Source of the DNA: Ostreococcus lucimarinus CCE9901
Taxonomy: Eukaryota > Chlorophyta > Mamiellophyceae > Mamiellales > Bathycoccaceae
Direction: 5' to 3'
NCBI RefSeq assembly: GCF_000092065.1
Contig: NC_009372.1
Coordinates: forward strand, 85,387-149,386
Length of the DNA stretch: 64,000 nucleotides
The stretch's first letter is position 1, and each line of letters begins with the position of its first letter. Made by a program: the position numbers and the translations under genes. Below, piece after piece: positions 1 through 10,102 of this stretch. The notes under the pieces are model-generated. The model was given only the letters and a program-made list of their open reading frames with translations, made no database searches and had not been told where the DNA came from.

Positions 1-2
1 CC

Positions 3-446
3 GAAGAGTCCATTGGTATTGAAGTCAAAATCAACAGGGACGTACTATATTCTGCTGCGATGCTTCTGAAAGATCACGAATCCCAGCTGAACCAAGAACT
101 GGCGAGGCGCGCGCGCGAATGGAAGCTTCTGTTTAAGAATTTTGGAAAAGTGAAATTCAACCAGACGCTTGAAGAAATGGTTCAGGTGGAGCTCACCTCG
201 CCTGAAGGCGCGGACGCTGATTTAACACGCCGTGCTAAAAAATTTGTGGATTGGTGCGTGGAATCTTCACAGCAGCTGAGCCGAGGGGAGTTTAACCAGC
301 GTCTTCCTGGGATTACGGAAACGGCATATATCAGCCTAAAATCCCTCGCACAGAAGTCTGCCAGTTCGCTCGTTAAGATCGCACAAAAAACAGCTGCATC
401 GAGGCGTAGCAAAACAAAGACGTCAATATTCGGGTTTGCGCGCTAA
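3..446 (+). CDS. C-terminal part of an unrecognised protein (cut by window edge)
   Basis: The reading frame is open from the first bases of the window, so the ATG at position 60 is probably internal and this is the 3' end of a longer gene. About 147 codons are visible. The product is charged and helical, with heptad-like stretches (residues rich in Glu, Lys, Leu, Gln) and a basic Ser/Arg/Lys tail near the stop. I do not recognise the family. A role in binding nucleic acid or a scaffold would fit the composition, but that is only a guess. Confidence 0.5.
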   Translation, partial: EESIGIEVKINRDVLYSAAMLLKDHESQLNQELARRAREWKLLFKNFGKVKFNQTLEEMVQVELTSPEGADADLTRRAKKFVDWCVESSQQLSRGEFNQRLPGITETAYISLKSLAQKSASSLVKIAQKTAASRRSKTKTSIFGFAR

Positions 447-775
447 ATCCGCCAACCGAACGCCAGAATTGTTATGTTACGCTCGATGATAACATGGTTG
501 GGTTGGGGCAAATGCCCACAAATCAGCGTCAGGCGAAGGAAGACAGGTGCGTCTGCAAATTCCAAATTCTCGGCAGAACAAGTTCGTCGACTGGAAGAGC
601 TCGGCCGGTTTGGAGACAAACCCGCCATATTGGAAGAGCACTTCGCTGCCTGAGGGTACAGAAGATGTAGCTAATCAGAAGCGTGCGACCGTTAAGACCT
701 TGGGGATTCGACTCGCTTAAGATTTCGGCACCCTCGCTTAAGATTTCTCCAGAACGAATCGTGTGAGTGAAGTGG
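447..775. other. Gene-free stretch
   Basis: No convincing coding sequence, RNA gene or repeat is seen. Short ORFs here overlap on both strands and look random. The sequence separates the left-edge gene from the minus-strand nuclease-like ORF and would hold both of their 3' ends. Confidence 0.4.
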
Positions 776-1273
776 TCAAGCCAAGCCACGCAACTCATCT
801 ACCGTAAATTGATACTTGTCGAGACTGCGCTTCGAAGGCAGCGTGCCGCGCGCTCGAGCATTCTTGAGGCACGTCTTACGCAGTATTCTTTTCGCTTGCT
901 GCTTGTAATAACTGAGTTGTCTGTAGTTACCATCGCCGCCGACCCGCTTCGGCGTATATTGAGCTCTGCTGTAGGCCGGACTCCCGTCCACGTTCTCGTG
1001 GCACGCGTGTTTCTGGCTGCGTCCAGCAACTCGGGAGTTGAATAAGCCGTCGCGCTTCTCTCTCATGTAGGCACTTTTACGTTGATGGAGCTCTCCAGCT
1101 GGAATGTCCTTTTCGAGAACTCTCACGTCCGCGTCGCCAAACTTGAAGATTGGATGTCGTGCGTATTTATGCGAGGCAAGGCGCGCTCTGAGCGAACCTG
1201 TCGTCGATCCGATGTACGTCTTGTTACATTTCGCATTATCGCTAAACATTTCGTACACGCATCCCGACGGCAT
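776..1273 (-). CDS. GIY-YIG nuclease-like protein, probably inactive
   Basis: The 165-residue product has the start of a GIY-YIG nuclease domain: a VY pair at residues 6-7, TYIGST at 19-24, and LRARL followed by a His at 28-35. These match the two tyrosine strands and the arginine helix of the family, which makes single-strand cuts in DNA and is common in homing endonucleases, transposons and large DNA viruses of algae. In the next helix the family usually has R-E before an aromatic pair; here the place is R65-K66, so the metal-binding glutamate seems replaced by lysine. The tail from about residue 85 is basic and could bind DNA. It may be a remnant of a mobile or viral gene. The fold call is fairly secure; loss of activity is inferred from one residue. 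Confidence 0.6.
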   Translation of the reverse strand: MPSGCVYEMFSDNAKCNKTYIGSTTGSLRARLASHKYARHPIFKFGDADVRVLEKDIPAGELHQRKSAYMREKRDGLFNSRVAGRSQKHACHENVDGSPAYSRAQYTPKRVGGDGNYRQLSYYKQQAKRILRKTCLKNARARGTLPSKRSLDKYQFTVDELRGLA

Positions 1274-1706
1274 TTGTCCTGATTACCTATCCATCCCTAA
1301 GAAAATATTGTTGCCAAAAGTGCTCCTCCTGTGGTTTGCAGTCACATTCGAGAGACCATAGGTACTCGTGTCGCTGCGTGGGGTGCAAGGTCCGGGGTGT
1401 AGATATCGAACCGCCTGATTTCACACCTGGACGTTCGTGATCCGACGAGACCTGACGAAATGACGAACTTGTTTTGTCGTCCCCAAATTCGTCAGCCCGT
1501 CGTTCGGTCACACTTTGTGTGTACCAATGATGAAAATGACGAAATGTTAAAATATTTTAATGTTTATTTTTATTTTAGATCTATGACAAGCAACAGTGTA
1601 GACCTTTATGAAAACAGTTCGTCATTCGTCATTTCGTCAGGATCCAAACCATGGTCTTTTCGGTGTCTTGTTGAGTCTTCATATTGCAAATGTACGAATC
1701 ACAAAA
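1274..1706. other. AT-rich spacer containing a foldback element
   Basis: No gene is seen. The stretch is notably AT-rich around 1530-1620 and is mostly occupied by the small inverted-repeat element described separately at 1451-1641. Confidence 0.5.
1451..1641. mobile_element. MITE-like foldback element
   Basis: A perfect 17-bp inverted repeat lies at 1451-1467 (CCTGACGAAATGACGAA) and 1625-1641 (its reverse complement). Beyond it the arms continue imperfectly: both pass into a GAACT(T)GTTTT stretch, one arm having an extra TGACGAA unit. The 157-bp core is AT-rich and carries further GACGAAATG words near 1537. No ORF lies between the arms, so it would depend on a transposase elsewhere. No clear target-site duplication was found. 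Confidence 0.5.
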
Positions 1707-2282
1707 TTAGTATGAACACCAGACGACCGCCGGCGCGAGCTCCGTCTCCCCCGTGTACCCATTGTTCTTCAGCCACTCGAAGCACCCGTCGCGGTCAATT
1801 TCCCAATAGACGCCCTTCTCGTCCCTACCTTGCCTCAGGTGGTCCTCTTCCATTGGGATCCTGTGGCCCTTTTCCTTCTTGAAGAAGTCCTTGAGCTTAT
1901 TGCCGACCTTCGTCGCGCTATCTTGGCCACGCGCAGCCGCTGGCAACCACGCCTGGTATTCGATGAAGATGTCACTGTTGCGGATTTTATTTCCAACCCA
2001 CTTCTCAGGGAATTCAACAGTGACGCAATGCTCAAACCATCGAGTGAACTTGGGCATGCATCCACGCTTCATTTCCGAATACGCGTCGGTCGTAGGTCTC
2101 GTGCGCTCCACATGATAACCGGTACGGAGAAGTTTATATTTATTAATTAAAGACTCGCGCGTGTTGGCGCTAAATGATTTTATTGCTGCCGAGAGACTCA
2201 AGTTTGGCCGTCGTTTGAGTCGCATCGATGGGTCGCGCCCGCCGATATAACGCCGGCGTTTCGGACACGATCTTGAAAACAA
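1707..2282 (-). CDS. Possible C-terminal piece of a viral or transposon replication protein
   Basis: The ORF encodes up to 191 residues. Its first codon is TTG; the first ATG is at 2225, giving 172 residues. The middle part (YHVERTRP, then PKFTRWFEHC, then SDIFIEYQAWL, then KVGNKLKDFF, and a late CFEWLKNNGY) has the spacing of helices seen in winged-helix tails of primase-helicase type replication proteins of phages, large DNA viruses and mobile elements. No catalytic motif is present, so it would be a truncated copy. The low-GC surroundings and the nuclease-like neighbour fit a mobile-element or viral remnant. The function is an inference from pattern only. Confidence 0.3.
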   Translation of the reverse strand: MFSRSCPKRRRYIGGRDPSMRLKRRPNLSLSAAIKSFSANTRESLINKYKLLRTGYHVERTRPTTDAYSEMKRGCMPKFTRWFEHCVTVEFPEKWVGNKIRNSDIFIEYQAWLPAAARGQDSATKVGNKLKDFFKKEKGHRIPMEEDHLRQGRDEKGVYWEIDRDGCFEWLKNNGYTGETELAPAVVWCSY

Positions 2283-2302
2283 GCACTGGTTGACTTGATT
2301 GA

Positions 2303-4834
2303 TTAGGAAACCTTATCCGTGCCTTTTACGCTGAGCCCGGTCATGGACGGCTTCGTCGGCATGGTGAACGCGGTGTAGTCCGCCGCCGTGGGCACCGTGA
2401 TGCTCGTGTCGTACGACATCCCGGAGCACGCCGACGCATCGGCGGGAGCAAGCATTTCGACACCACTTTCGAGTTTCAAGACGTACCGGTCGCCAGTCGA
2501 TGGTTGTTTGAACGTGGTGCCATCGGGGATCAGGACATCCGGACGGCGATGGTAACCATTGTTGTCGTCGCACTCCTCGTTGCCATACTGGTCGACCTCG
2601 GGCGCCGCGCGCGAACCAGTCATCGGATTGAAGCAAATGAACGGCGCGTCGCCCAACCAACCGCCTTCGTAACGCACGTTGAGATTCACCCCGGAGTAGT
2701 CGGTACCGGATGGAGAGCGCAGCAACACGGCGTCCGTGGGTATCTTGCCTTGAAGCTGGAGAGGCGCATCCATGAACTTCTTTGACGCGGAGTCCGAAGG
2801 ATCTTCGAGCCACGCCATGCCCTCCCAATTGCTTGAGCTCCACTCGTAGTGCACATCCAATTTGTTGGGTTCCTCGCAAACGTCGGTAGTGGCGGTGCAA
2901 CTCAAAGTGTCGAGGTTCGCAGGTGTAGCTTCGAAGAGAACCATATGAACTTCTCCCGAGTCAAAGAATGAGTTGGTTGGGTCCATTACGACTTCAGCGC
3001 CGAGGGTGCCGGAAACGTCTTCCTTCAACGAGCCGGTATCTTTGTCGAAGACGTACTTTTTATAAGTGCTTCGAGCGTCGTTGTATCCGTTCGGCGAGCC
3101 GTAGAACTGGCTGTCGTGACTGCTCGCACTCGATAGCTTCGTCTGGTCGATACACCGCTCGCCGCACGTGAGTGCGAGGTGGCTGCTGAGCGACCCAGGG
3201 GGGACGGTTTGCGCGTCAGACACTTTGAAGTGCGTCAGGTTAAGCAAACTCGCAGAGCCTCGGCCGAAGATGCTTCCCCAGCAGCGTATGATTTGGTTGT
3301 CAATGTCAGCCATCGTGAGCGCACGCGGAGTCGTGATTGAGTTCGTGTTCAGCGATCCACCGTTCCAAGTTCGCTTCGACGACAACACGAGTGCGTTCGC
3401 GTCGGAGTCATACCTGAACTTGACCTCAACTTCTGCAGCGTTAGTGTCATCCCAGAACCAGCCTGTGATCGTCGCCCCTTGGTAGTCGCTTGCGCTTCGC
3501 ACCGTCGCCGTGAACTTGTACAACACCCCGCGTGAGACTTTGAGCCTCTTGTTCACGTTCAGTATCGGATCATCCCAATCGACAATTTCCTCTACTACGT
3601 TCCCGTCGGTGAACGCGGTTTGAGCGATAGTCTTCTCGGCGGTACTGAGCGCGGTGTCGGAAATGTAGTCGTAATCGGAAATGTAGAGATTGCCCGGATA
3701 GTGCAGATCAGCATTATACGTCTTGCCGTCGCTGCCTGTAGCCTGAAGATGCACGTAGCTTTGAAGGTTCACCTTCGCCCCGTTGCTGTCGTACGCGCCG
3801 TAGCGCTCACCGAAGAACGATCTGTTCTCGAGTTCATCGCAGAATGACTGCCCGTACGCCTTCGTCTTGACGAGCGTAGCGGTAGTCACCAATTGACCCG
3901 CTTGTGTCGAACCATTATCAAAGTCGATGGTCTGGAAAGAGGCCTTCGTGATGTCGTTTTCTGCGCGCGATTTAGCACCCGCGGTGAATGAATTGCTGCC
4001 TCGTGTCACCTCTTCCCACCACGTGACCCCGGTCGCCGTGCAATCCGAATCCGCGTCGGTGGTTTCGCACTCGCGACGAACCACACCTTTGATGCGTTGG
4101 GACGCGGTCGAGCCAGTCGGCGATTGGTACGTAAAGGTAAAGTTTTTCACCAAGATTTTGTCAGACTTGATGGCGACGTCATCGCGCTTGACGATCATTT
4201 CCGTGTCGATGTTCGGCATTTCTGGGGTATCGCTGAGGGCTACCCAGACGTTCGTCTTGAAATCACGGGTATCGCTCGCGTCGTCGATGTCTGGGCCCGT
4301 GGCGTTGACGACCCAACGGTACGTAACCTTACCCTTGATTCGGTCGCCGTCGCTGTTGTCACAGTGGAAAGGATCGATCTCAGCGATGTATGGGCCAGTG
4401 TTCAGGTTCGCCGTCCAGTTCACCGAGGCGACGTAGCAAAGAACCATGTTTGGTATCTGGAAAATTTCGGTACTTACAGCGTCGACGAACGTCTCCGCCG
4501 GCGGCGCCGTGGCGTAGTCGGACGTCGAAGAGAACGAAGACACTTCGAGAGGCGTCACCTCGACGAGCGAACGACCATCGATTCGAGACGAACCAGAAGA
4601 CGTCGTCGAAACACCCTCTGACGGGATCATGGTGACTTTACGCGGCGTCAACGCCGCCTTGAGCGCGTTCGTCTTCGCCGCGCCCGACAGCCCGCTGACG
4701 GTGGTCGGGGTCGGGGCCGGGGCCGGGGCCGGGGTCGCGTCGTCATCCCTGAGCCCGATGCCGAGGCCGGTGCCAAGGGCGACCACCACGGCGGCGACAC
4801 CAACGATCGCGATCGCAACGCCACGTCTCACCAT
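2303..4834 (-). CDS. Large single-pass membrane-anchored surface protein, unknown function
   Basis: The 843-residue product starts at a clear ATG. Residues 1-30 hold a short basic start (MVRRG) and one hydrophobic helix rich in Ala, Val and Gly, followed by an Asp-rich and then Pro/Ala/Thr-rich linker (about 31-45). The remaining ~790 residues look like a soluble ectodomain: rich in Asp, Thr, Ser and Gly, with scattered cysteines that could form disulfides and several N-x-T sequons. This is the architecture of a type II membrane or secreted surface protein. I do not recognise a catalytic family. It faces away from the small zinc-binding gene and could share a divergent promoter with it (4835-5330). 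The gene is intact and of typical codon use. Confidence 0.7.
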   Translation of the reverse strand: MVRRGVAIAIVGVAAVVVALGTGLGIGLRDDDATPAPAPAPTPTTVSGLSGAAKTNALKAALTPRKVTMIPSEGVSTTSSGSSRIDGRSLVEVTPLEVSSFSSTSDYATAPPAETFVDAVSTEIFQIPNMVLCYVASVNWTANLNTGPYIAEIDPFHCDNSDGDRIKGKVTYRWVVNATGPDIDDASDTRDFKTNVWVALSDTPEMPNIDTEMIVKRDDVAIKSDKILVKNFTFTYQSPTGSTASQRIKGVVRRECETTDADSDCTATGVTWWEEVTRGSNSFTAGAKSRAENDITKASFQTIDFDNGSTQAGQLVTTATLVKTKAYGQSFCDELENRSFFGERYGAYDSNGAKVNLQSYVHLQATGSDGKTYNADLHYPGNLYISDYDYISDTALSTAEKTIAQTAFTDGNVVEEIVDWDDPILNVNKRLKVSRGVLYKFTATVRSASDYQGATITGWFWDDTNAAEVEVKFRYDSDANALVLSSKRTWNGGSLNTNSITTPRALTMADIDNQIIRCWGSIFGRGSASLLNLTHFKVSDAQTVPPGSLSSHLALTCGERCIDQTKLSSASSHDSQFYGSPNGYNDARSTYKKYVFDKDTGSLKEDVSGTLGAEVVMDPTNSFFDSGEVHMVLFEATPANLDTLSCTATTDVCEEPNKLDVHYEWSSSNWEGMAWLEDPSDSASKKFMDAPLQLQGKIPTDAVLLRSPSGTDYSGVNLNVRYEGGWLGDAPFICFNPMTGSRAAPEVDQYGNEECDDNNGYHRRPDVLIPDGTTFKQPSTGDRYVLKLESGVEMLAPADASACSGMSYDTSITVPTAADYTAFTMPTKPSMTGLSVKGTDKVS

Positions 4835-5330
4835 CGTCGCGCGTTGAAATGCGGCGACGACAAGTGGCGACGGTGACGCGATCTGCCCGCACGCAATTCA
4901 ATTCCTTCGGGTCACCTTATCTTTTGGAGCCCCGGAGATGCGACTGTTTACCAATACGATGGTTCCCTTTTTTCGGTCGCGAAAGCGCGCGGTCGCCGGG
5001 TCAACCAACACCTTCATCTCCGGGGGGGATCGGAGATTGTTTTTTACGGTCGCGCGCGCGGTCGCCGCGGACGCCCCCGCCCTCGTCGACGCCGCGCTGA
5101 CTGTCGCGCGCTGACTGACACGCGCTGACCGACGCGCGCGCGATCGAACGCCGCGAGTGGGGAAAGGCGAACGCGCGACGTCGTCGCGCGCGCCCCCGCG
5201 CGTCCCGGACCGAACCGCGCGTCGTCGTCGTCGCCGTCGCCGTCGCGCGCGTACGCTTCGGACCGCGAAAATCGTTTTTCGTCGCGGGGGGACTGCGGTG
5301 CGGGTCGTCTCACACTTCGGGACGCCGACG

Positions 5331-5669
5331 ATGGTGTCGTCCGGCGACGCCGACGTCGACGACGCGGTCGAACGACGCCATCGGCGCGGTCGCGGTCGCG
5401 CCGTTCGCGATCTTCTGCCGTCGTCCTCGGCGGCGCGCGCGAACACCGTCCCGCCGTTTGAAGCAACCGGTCGAGGCGCGCTCCCGAGGTGGTTTTGCAA
5501 GAGCTGTCGGAAAGCGCTCGACGTGTTTCGTGATTTCGACGGGGAGCTGAAGACGTGTCGACTGTGTTTGCGCGCGCGCAAGAAAGACGCGAAACGCAAA
5601 CGCGCGCTACGGCGGGCGGACGCGAAAAGGTCGGGCGACGGCGACGGTAAAAAAGGCGCGGCTTCGTAG
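5331..5669 (+). CDS. Small zinc-binding basic protein
   Basis: From the ATG at 5331 the product has 112 residues; an in-frame ATG at 5157 would give 170, but that extension is low-complexity Arg/Ala from a GC-rich promoter region. The core reads FCKSCRKALDVFRDF and then ELKTCRLCLRARKKDAKRKR: two CxxC pairs about 18 residues apart, followed by a strongly basic helix. This can bind one zinc ion, and the basic tail suggests nucleic-acid binding or nuclear import. It faintly recalls the second zinc knuckle and basic nuclear signal of SBP-box factors, but the residues do not match well enough to assign it. Confidence 0.5.
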   Translation: MVSSGDADVDDAVERRHRRGRGRAVRDLLPSSSAARANTVPPFEATGRGALPRWFCKSCRKALDVFRDFDGELKTCRLCLRARKKDAKRKRALRRADAKRSGDGDGKKGAAS

Positions 5670-5968
5670 AGAAGCCGAACGCAGGGAACGACGACGAGTC
5701 GCGGATGCGCGCGAAACGATCGATCTTTGATTCGACACGCCTTCGGTATAGTAGTGTGTTTTGCTCTGTAGCCTCGCGTGTTGTAACTACCGTTGTACAT
5801 TTACATCAATGCGTCGTCGCGTTCGCGGCGATTTTACGTCGTCGTTCGTTCGCGACGCTTCGTTGGACATGGCGCTTCGACACAGAAGAATCCGACGCGC
5901 GCACAGTCCGTGGTGTCGCGCGCACGTCATCGCACACGTCTCATTTCTTATTTCTCCGCTCCAACTCG

Positions 5969-6700
5969 CTATCCTTCTGTCATAAAGCACACCCGGTCCG
6001 CGTCCGGGACGACGTCCTTCTCGTACTCGACGTTCGCGCAGTACATGTGTATTCGAAACAGCGCGCACCCCGTGCCGCACATGCCCGCGTGCACGTGATC
6101 GCCTCGAAAAAATACGACGGCGCCGTTCGGCACGGGCACGAAGTCCGTTGCCTTGGTCGCGTTCATGGGTATCGGCTTCGACACGATCATCGAGATCTGC
6201 TTATGGTCGGAACACTTTCGACCGTCGAGATCCGTGTGCCAGTCTTGGCGCTTCGTCTTGCTCTCGCCCTTCGGGGAGTGGCAATAGATGACGCTCGCGC
6301 CGCGTCGGTCGCCGCTCTCCTTCAACCCGCTCAAGAGCCACCCCTTGCGCGACGCCCGCGCGCTTCAGCGCGGCGCCGCAGTACGGATGGAACCGACGCG
6401 AGGTCTCGGGCGCTTCCCCGCGCGCGTTCACGACGTGCGTCCAGCGACTCTTCGTCCACGCCCCGCCCTTCGCTTCGCGCGCGTCGGTCGAGGGTTGGCG
6501 TCGATGATTTCTCGACGGATCGTCTTCATCCGTGCGTCCGTGAGGCACCGCTCGAACACGGCGTAGCGCTCTTTGGACGGATCGAACATGGCCGCGCCGT
6601 GTGAGGTGCACTGTTTCCCCTTGATCTCCGCCGCGCTCGCTCCCGCCGCGCGCGCGTGTCCAGACCCACGGCGTACGCGAGACGGCGCGTCGTCGCCGCG
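5969..6700 (-). pseudogene. 2-oxoglutarate/Fe(II) oxygenase-like gene, frameshifted
   Basis: Three minus-strand frames together give one plausible protein. The first (about 6700-6480) holds IKGKQCTSHGAAMFDPS and a DARMKTIRREIIDAN helix. The second (about 6480-6350) holds RWTHVVNARG and RFHPYCGAALKR. The third (6354-5969) holds WLLSGLKESGD, the HTD pair of an iron-binding HxD motif, VPNGAVVFFRGDHVHAG with the distal His, and RIHMYC where the 2-oxoglutarate-binding Arg is expected. This order (HxD...H...R) is that of 2OG-Fe(II) dioxygenases. No good splice signals explain the two frame changes, and the third frame has a TGA just upstream of its start. It is either a decayed gene or one with base-call errors; the iron site itself is intact. 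Confidence 0.5.
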
Positions 6701-7502
6701 CTCGTCGGCTTCCACGCGTTCGGGAACCTGACGTGTTTGGGTAACCCACGAACGGCGCGCGCGGCGAGCGCCTCCAGGCGCGCGCGCCGCGCGGGAACTC
6801 TTCACCGTGCGCGCGTTTCCACTCGGCGAACACGCCGAGGGCGAGCGCGACTACGCGTCGACGGTGCGTTCCGCGAGTTCGCACCCGCGCCGGCGACGCC
6901 TGATCGTCTCGGCGCGCGATCGTCGCGGCATGGGACGCGTTGGAGGGCGGGGGTCGGGACGCGTCGCGGTTTCCCGCGCCGCGCGTCGCGCGTCGTCGGG
7001 TGCTGCGGGGACCGACCCCGCGGTTTTGTGCGAAATGAAATCGTTCGTCTAACCGTACTGCTGCGAGTAGTCTCGGTCGTTCAAGTAAAGGTGGCGCGCC
7101 CAGTGCTGGTCGGCCGGAAACACCACGCGCGAGGGGAGGGGCGGCTGAAAATTCGGTTTCTGAGGTATTCTCGAGCGCGTGGTTGTCCCTCCCGAGCGCG
7201 CGTTTCGCCGTGGAATCGTCCTTCGTCGAGTGCTCGTCGAAGCGTGACTCACCGTCGTCCGCTGACGTGGCGTCACGAGTCGATACGCGATTTCGCGGGT
7301 CACTCTCCCCGATTCGTGAACCGCCAAACGTAAATTAATATCTTTGCGCGCGAAAAAAGATCTTTTGACAGCTGTCAAAAAGCCGTTCGAATGCGCGAAC
7401 GCTCGAATGGCGCCGCGCCAGCAGTTCGCCGCGCGCGCGACGAGGCGACGAGTCGATCGACCCGATTCATTGATTTCCAAACATCTTTGATTCGCGATAA
7501 AA
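6701..7502. other. GC-rich stretch without a convincing gene
   Basis: ORFs exist on both strands but they are rich in Arg and Ala and look like by-products of high GC. The left part may contain the unresolved N-terminus of the oxygenase-like gene. The right part is the promoter side of the BCCT transporter gene. Confidence 0.4.
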
Positions 7503-7526
7503 CGCTCGCTCGCTCGCTCGCTCGCG
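7503..7526 (+). repeat. CTCG microsatellite in a 5' leader
   Basis: Five tandem CTCG-type units end three bases before the ATG of the BCCT transporter at 7529. It is a pyrimidine-rich 4-bp repeat in the transcript leader. Length changes would alter the leader without touching the coding frame. Confidence 0.6.
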
Positions 7527-7528
7527 CC

Positions 7529-10102
7529 ATGAGTGAACCTACGGAAACGAAAACGGCGGACCCGTTGAATTGGAAGAATGAGGAAAACGTCAAGCGCTTC
7601 GTTCGACCGAGTCGCTGGTTGTCTCTCGATATCGCGGGCTACCCGGTGCGTGACACATTTCTGTCGATCGAATTTCGCTCGCGCGTCCTGCGCGAAGCGC
7701 GCGCGTAGGACGCGTTTGGGTCGAATGCACCGCGGCCCGATTTTCGAAATTATTTCGCGCGCGATGACACCTTCGTCACGAGTATCGTCGCTTCTGGCGA
7801 CGTGCGCGCGCAAAGACAACGAACTGGCAAATACAAAATCCATCATCGACTGACTCGCGAATCCCGCGCGACGTAGATGTTGCGCATCAACTGGGTCTCC
7901 GCCGCGCTCGCGTCCTCCCTGCTCTGGGGCTTCATCATCTGGGTGCTCGTCGACGAGACGGGATCGTCAAGCGAAGTGACGCGTTGGACGAAGTGGATCA
8001 CGAGTAACTTTACGTGGCTGTACGTCGTCACGCAGGATGTCTGGTTTATCTTCATCTTGTATCTTTTGGGTACAAAGTACAAAGACGTGAAACTCGGTCG
8101 CGACGACGAAGAACCCGCCTTTGACTATTACGAATGGTTTTCCATGATGTTTGCGTGCGGTATCGGCGTTGGTCTGTACACTTTCAGCGTCATGGAACCC
8201 ATCAGCTACTACCGCGGCGTCGTGTCAAAGCTTCCGATCGTCAACGACGATCAGCGCGCGCAGCAGGCGATCACGCTCACGCTCTTCCACTGGGGCCTTC
8301 ACGGTTGGATTCCGTACGTCCTCGTCGCGATGACTTTGGGCGTCGTGTGCTACCGTCACGGACGTCCGATGACTATCCGCTCCGCGTTTTATCCGCTCTT
8401 CGGCGAAAATATCAACGGTCTCTTCGGCGACGCGATCGACGCGTTGTCCATCGCGACGACGACGTTCGGCGTGTGCACGTCCCTCGGGCTCGGCGTCACG
8501 ACGATCGCGTCTACGATGAACCGCTTGAACAGCGATGTGGATCCAAACGATGACGCCACCAAGATCCTAATCATCTGGTTGATCACTGCCGTCGCATGTA
8601 CGTCGGTCATTTTGGGTTTGAAGAACGGCATCAGAAGGCTTTCCAAGATTACGTTCTCCATCGGTCTCATCTTGCTCTTTGGAATCATCGTCGCGGACAA
8701 CCCTTGGTTCTTACTCAACTCTTTCGTGCAATCGATGGGTCATTACGTGCAATGGGTCACGCAGCTCGGCTGGGACACGGACACGTGGCCCGCGTCCGAA
8801 GCCATCATGCGCGACACGGGCGCTTGGCACTACCTCGCTTGGGGCGCCAAGGGTGAGAGCGATGCGATCGCGCGGACGCTTTCGACGCGTGGCGCCACCG
8901 CCCTGACCGACACTGAGCTTAACACCATGTGGGGCGTGCGAACCGACGACGGTTTCATGAACACGTGGACCCTCTTCTATTGGGGGTGGTGGATTTCGTG
9001 GGCCCCGTTCGTCGGCATGTTCATCGCCAGGATCTCGCGTGGTAGAACCGTCGGTGAAGTCATCAAGGGTGCATTCATCGCGCCTATTTTGTTTGGTTTC
9101 TTTTACCTCACCGTTTTGGGCTCCCTCGGAATCAAAATGGAGCGCATCGCCGAGCTCGCGTTGACGACGGCGCCGGCGGACGTCGACTGGCGAAGCGGCG
9201 ACGTCAAGTGCACCACCCTCGGGTACGCCGCTGACGGGACGCCGACCACCGCCGGATCGATTCAGCTCGCGAAAGAGGGCTACTACGCTCTGTCGTGCCG
9301 TCCGACATCGTCGCACATCCTTGACATCGTTGAGCCTTACGGCAAATTATCGACGCTCTTTCAAGCGATGATTCTCATCGCCATCATCCTGTACTTTATC
9401 ACGTCGTCGGATTCTGGATCGTACGTCGACGACTTGATCTCCGCCATGGGCTACGAAAATCCGCCAGTGTTGCAAAAGGTTTACTGGGCGTGCACCGAAG
9501 GCGCGCTCGCGCAAGCTTTGGTGACTTCCGGCGGCTTGAAAGTGGTGCAAGGCGTCTCCATCGTCTGCGGTTTGCCGTTTACGTTTGCTCTCAACTTTAT
9601 GGTCGTCTCTCTCTGGCGCGCGCTGAAGGATGAATTCAACGACGAGGCGCAACAAAAAACTCGCAAGGGGTTCAATACGTGCATGCTGGACGTCCTCGAA
9701 GGGTACGAGCCGGAAACCGCAGGCGCGAACGCGCCGGATCGCAAAACGCGCGTCGTCGCCGCATTGAAAAATTTCATCTACCCGTTCGACGCGATTCGCA
9801 AGGCGAAGATCGCCGTGGGGACGGATGAAAAATTTGCCTCCATCAACGCCGCCGTGGTCACTGGCGTGCTGTGGACTGCGATCGGTCTCCTCGCGTCCAC
9901 GAAAGCCGGCGCGGGCGCGCACTCCGTGGCGTGGCTCTTCTACCTCATCTTGATTTTCTGCATCGCGAACATTCGCCGAGAAGTTCGCGCGTCCAGAAAC
10001 ATTCTCGGTAACATCATGGAGGATTACACCGCCGCTGCTTTGTATCCGCTCGCGCTCGCGCAGATGGAACACGAGGCTGAATCCGACCCGAAGCTGGCGT
10101 AG
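7529..10102 (+). CDS. BCCT-family transporter (betaine/choline/carnitine type), two exons
   Basis: Exon 1 is 7529-7645 (39 codons) and exon 2 is 7877-10102. The 231-bp intron begins GTGCGT, ends CGACGTAG, has a CTGAC branch-like site near 7851, and is phase 0, so the frames join cleanly into 780 residues. The protein has about 12 membrane helices. Diagnostic stretches are YYEWFSMMFACGIGVG (the Gly-rich substrate/sodium helix) and WWISWAPFVGMFIARISRGR, the BCCT signature. The family moves quaternary ammonium solutes, usually with sodium or protons, for osmoprotection. In a marine alga, uptake of glycine betaine, choline or DMSP-like solutes is a fair inference; the substrate cannot be read from sequence. 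Confidence 0.9.
7646..7876 (+). other. Spliceosomal intron of the BCCT gene
   Basis: Donor GTGCGT directly follows a complete codon; acceptor TAG directly precedes ATG TTG CGC. A CTGAC motif lies about 25 bases before the acceptor, the expected place for a branch point. Joining exons in phase 0 adds a hydrophilic 39-residue N-terminus before the first membrane helix, which is normal for the family. Confidence 0.8.

Noticed and set aside
7049-7846. 265-codon minus-strand ORF over the start of the BCCT gene
   Set aside because: It is antisense to exon 1 and the intron, rich in Arg and Ala, and has no recognisable domain.
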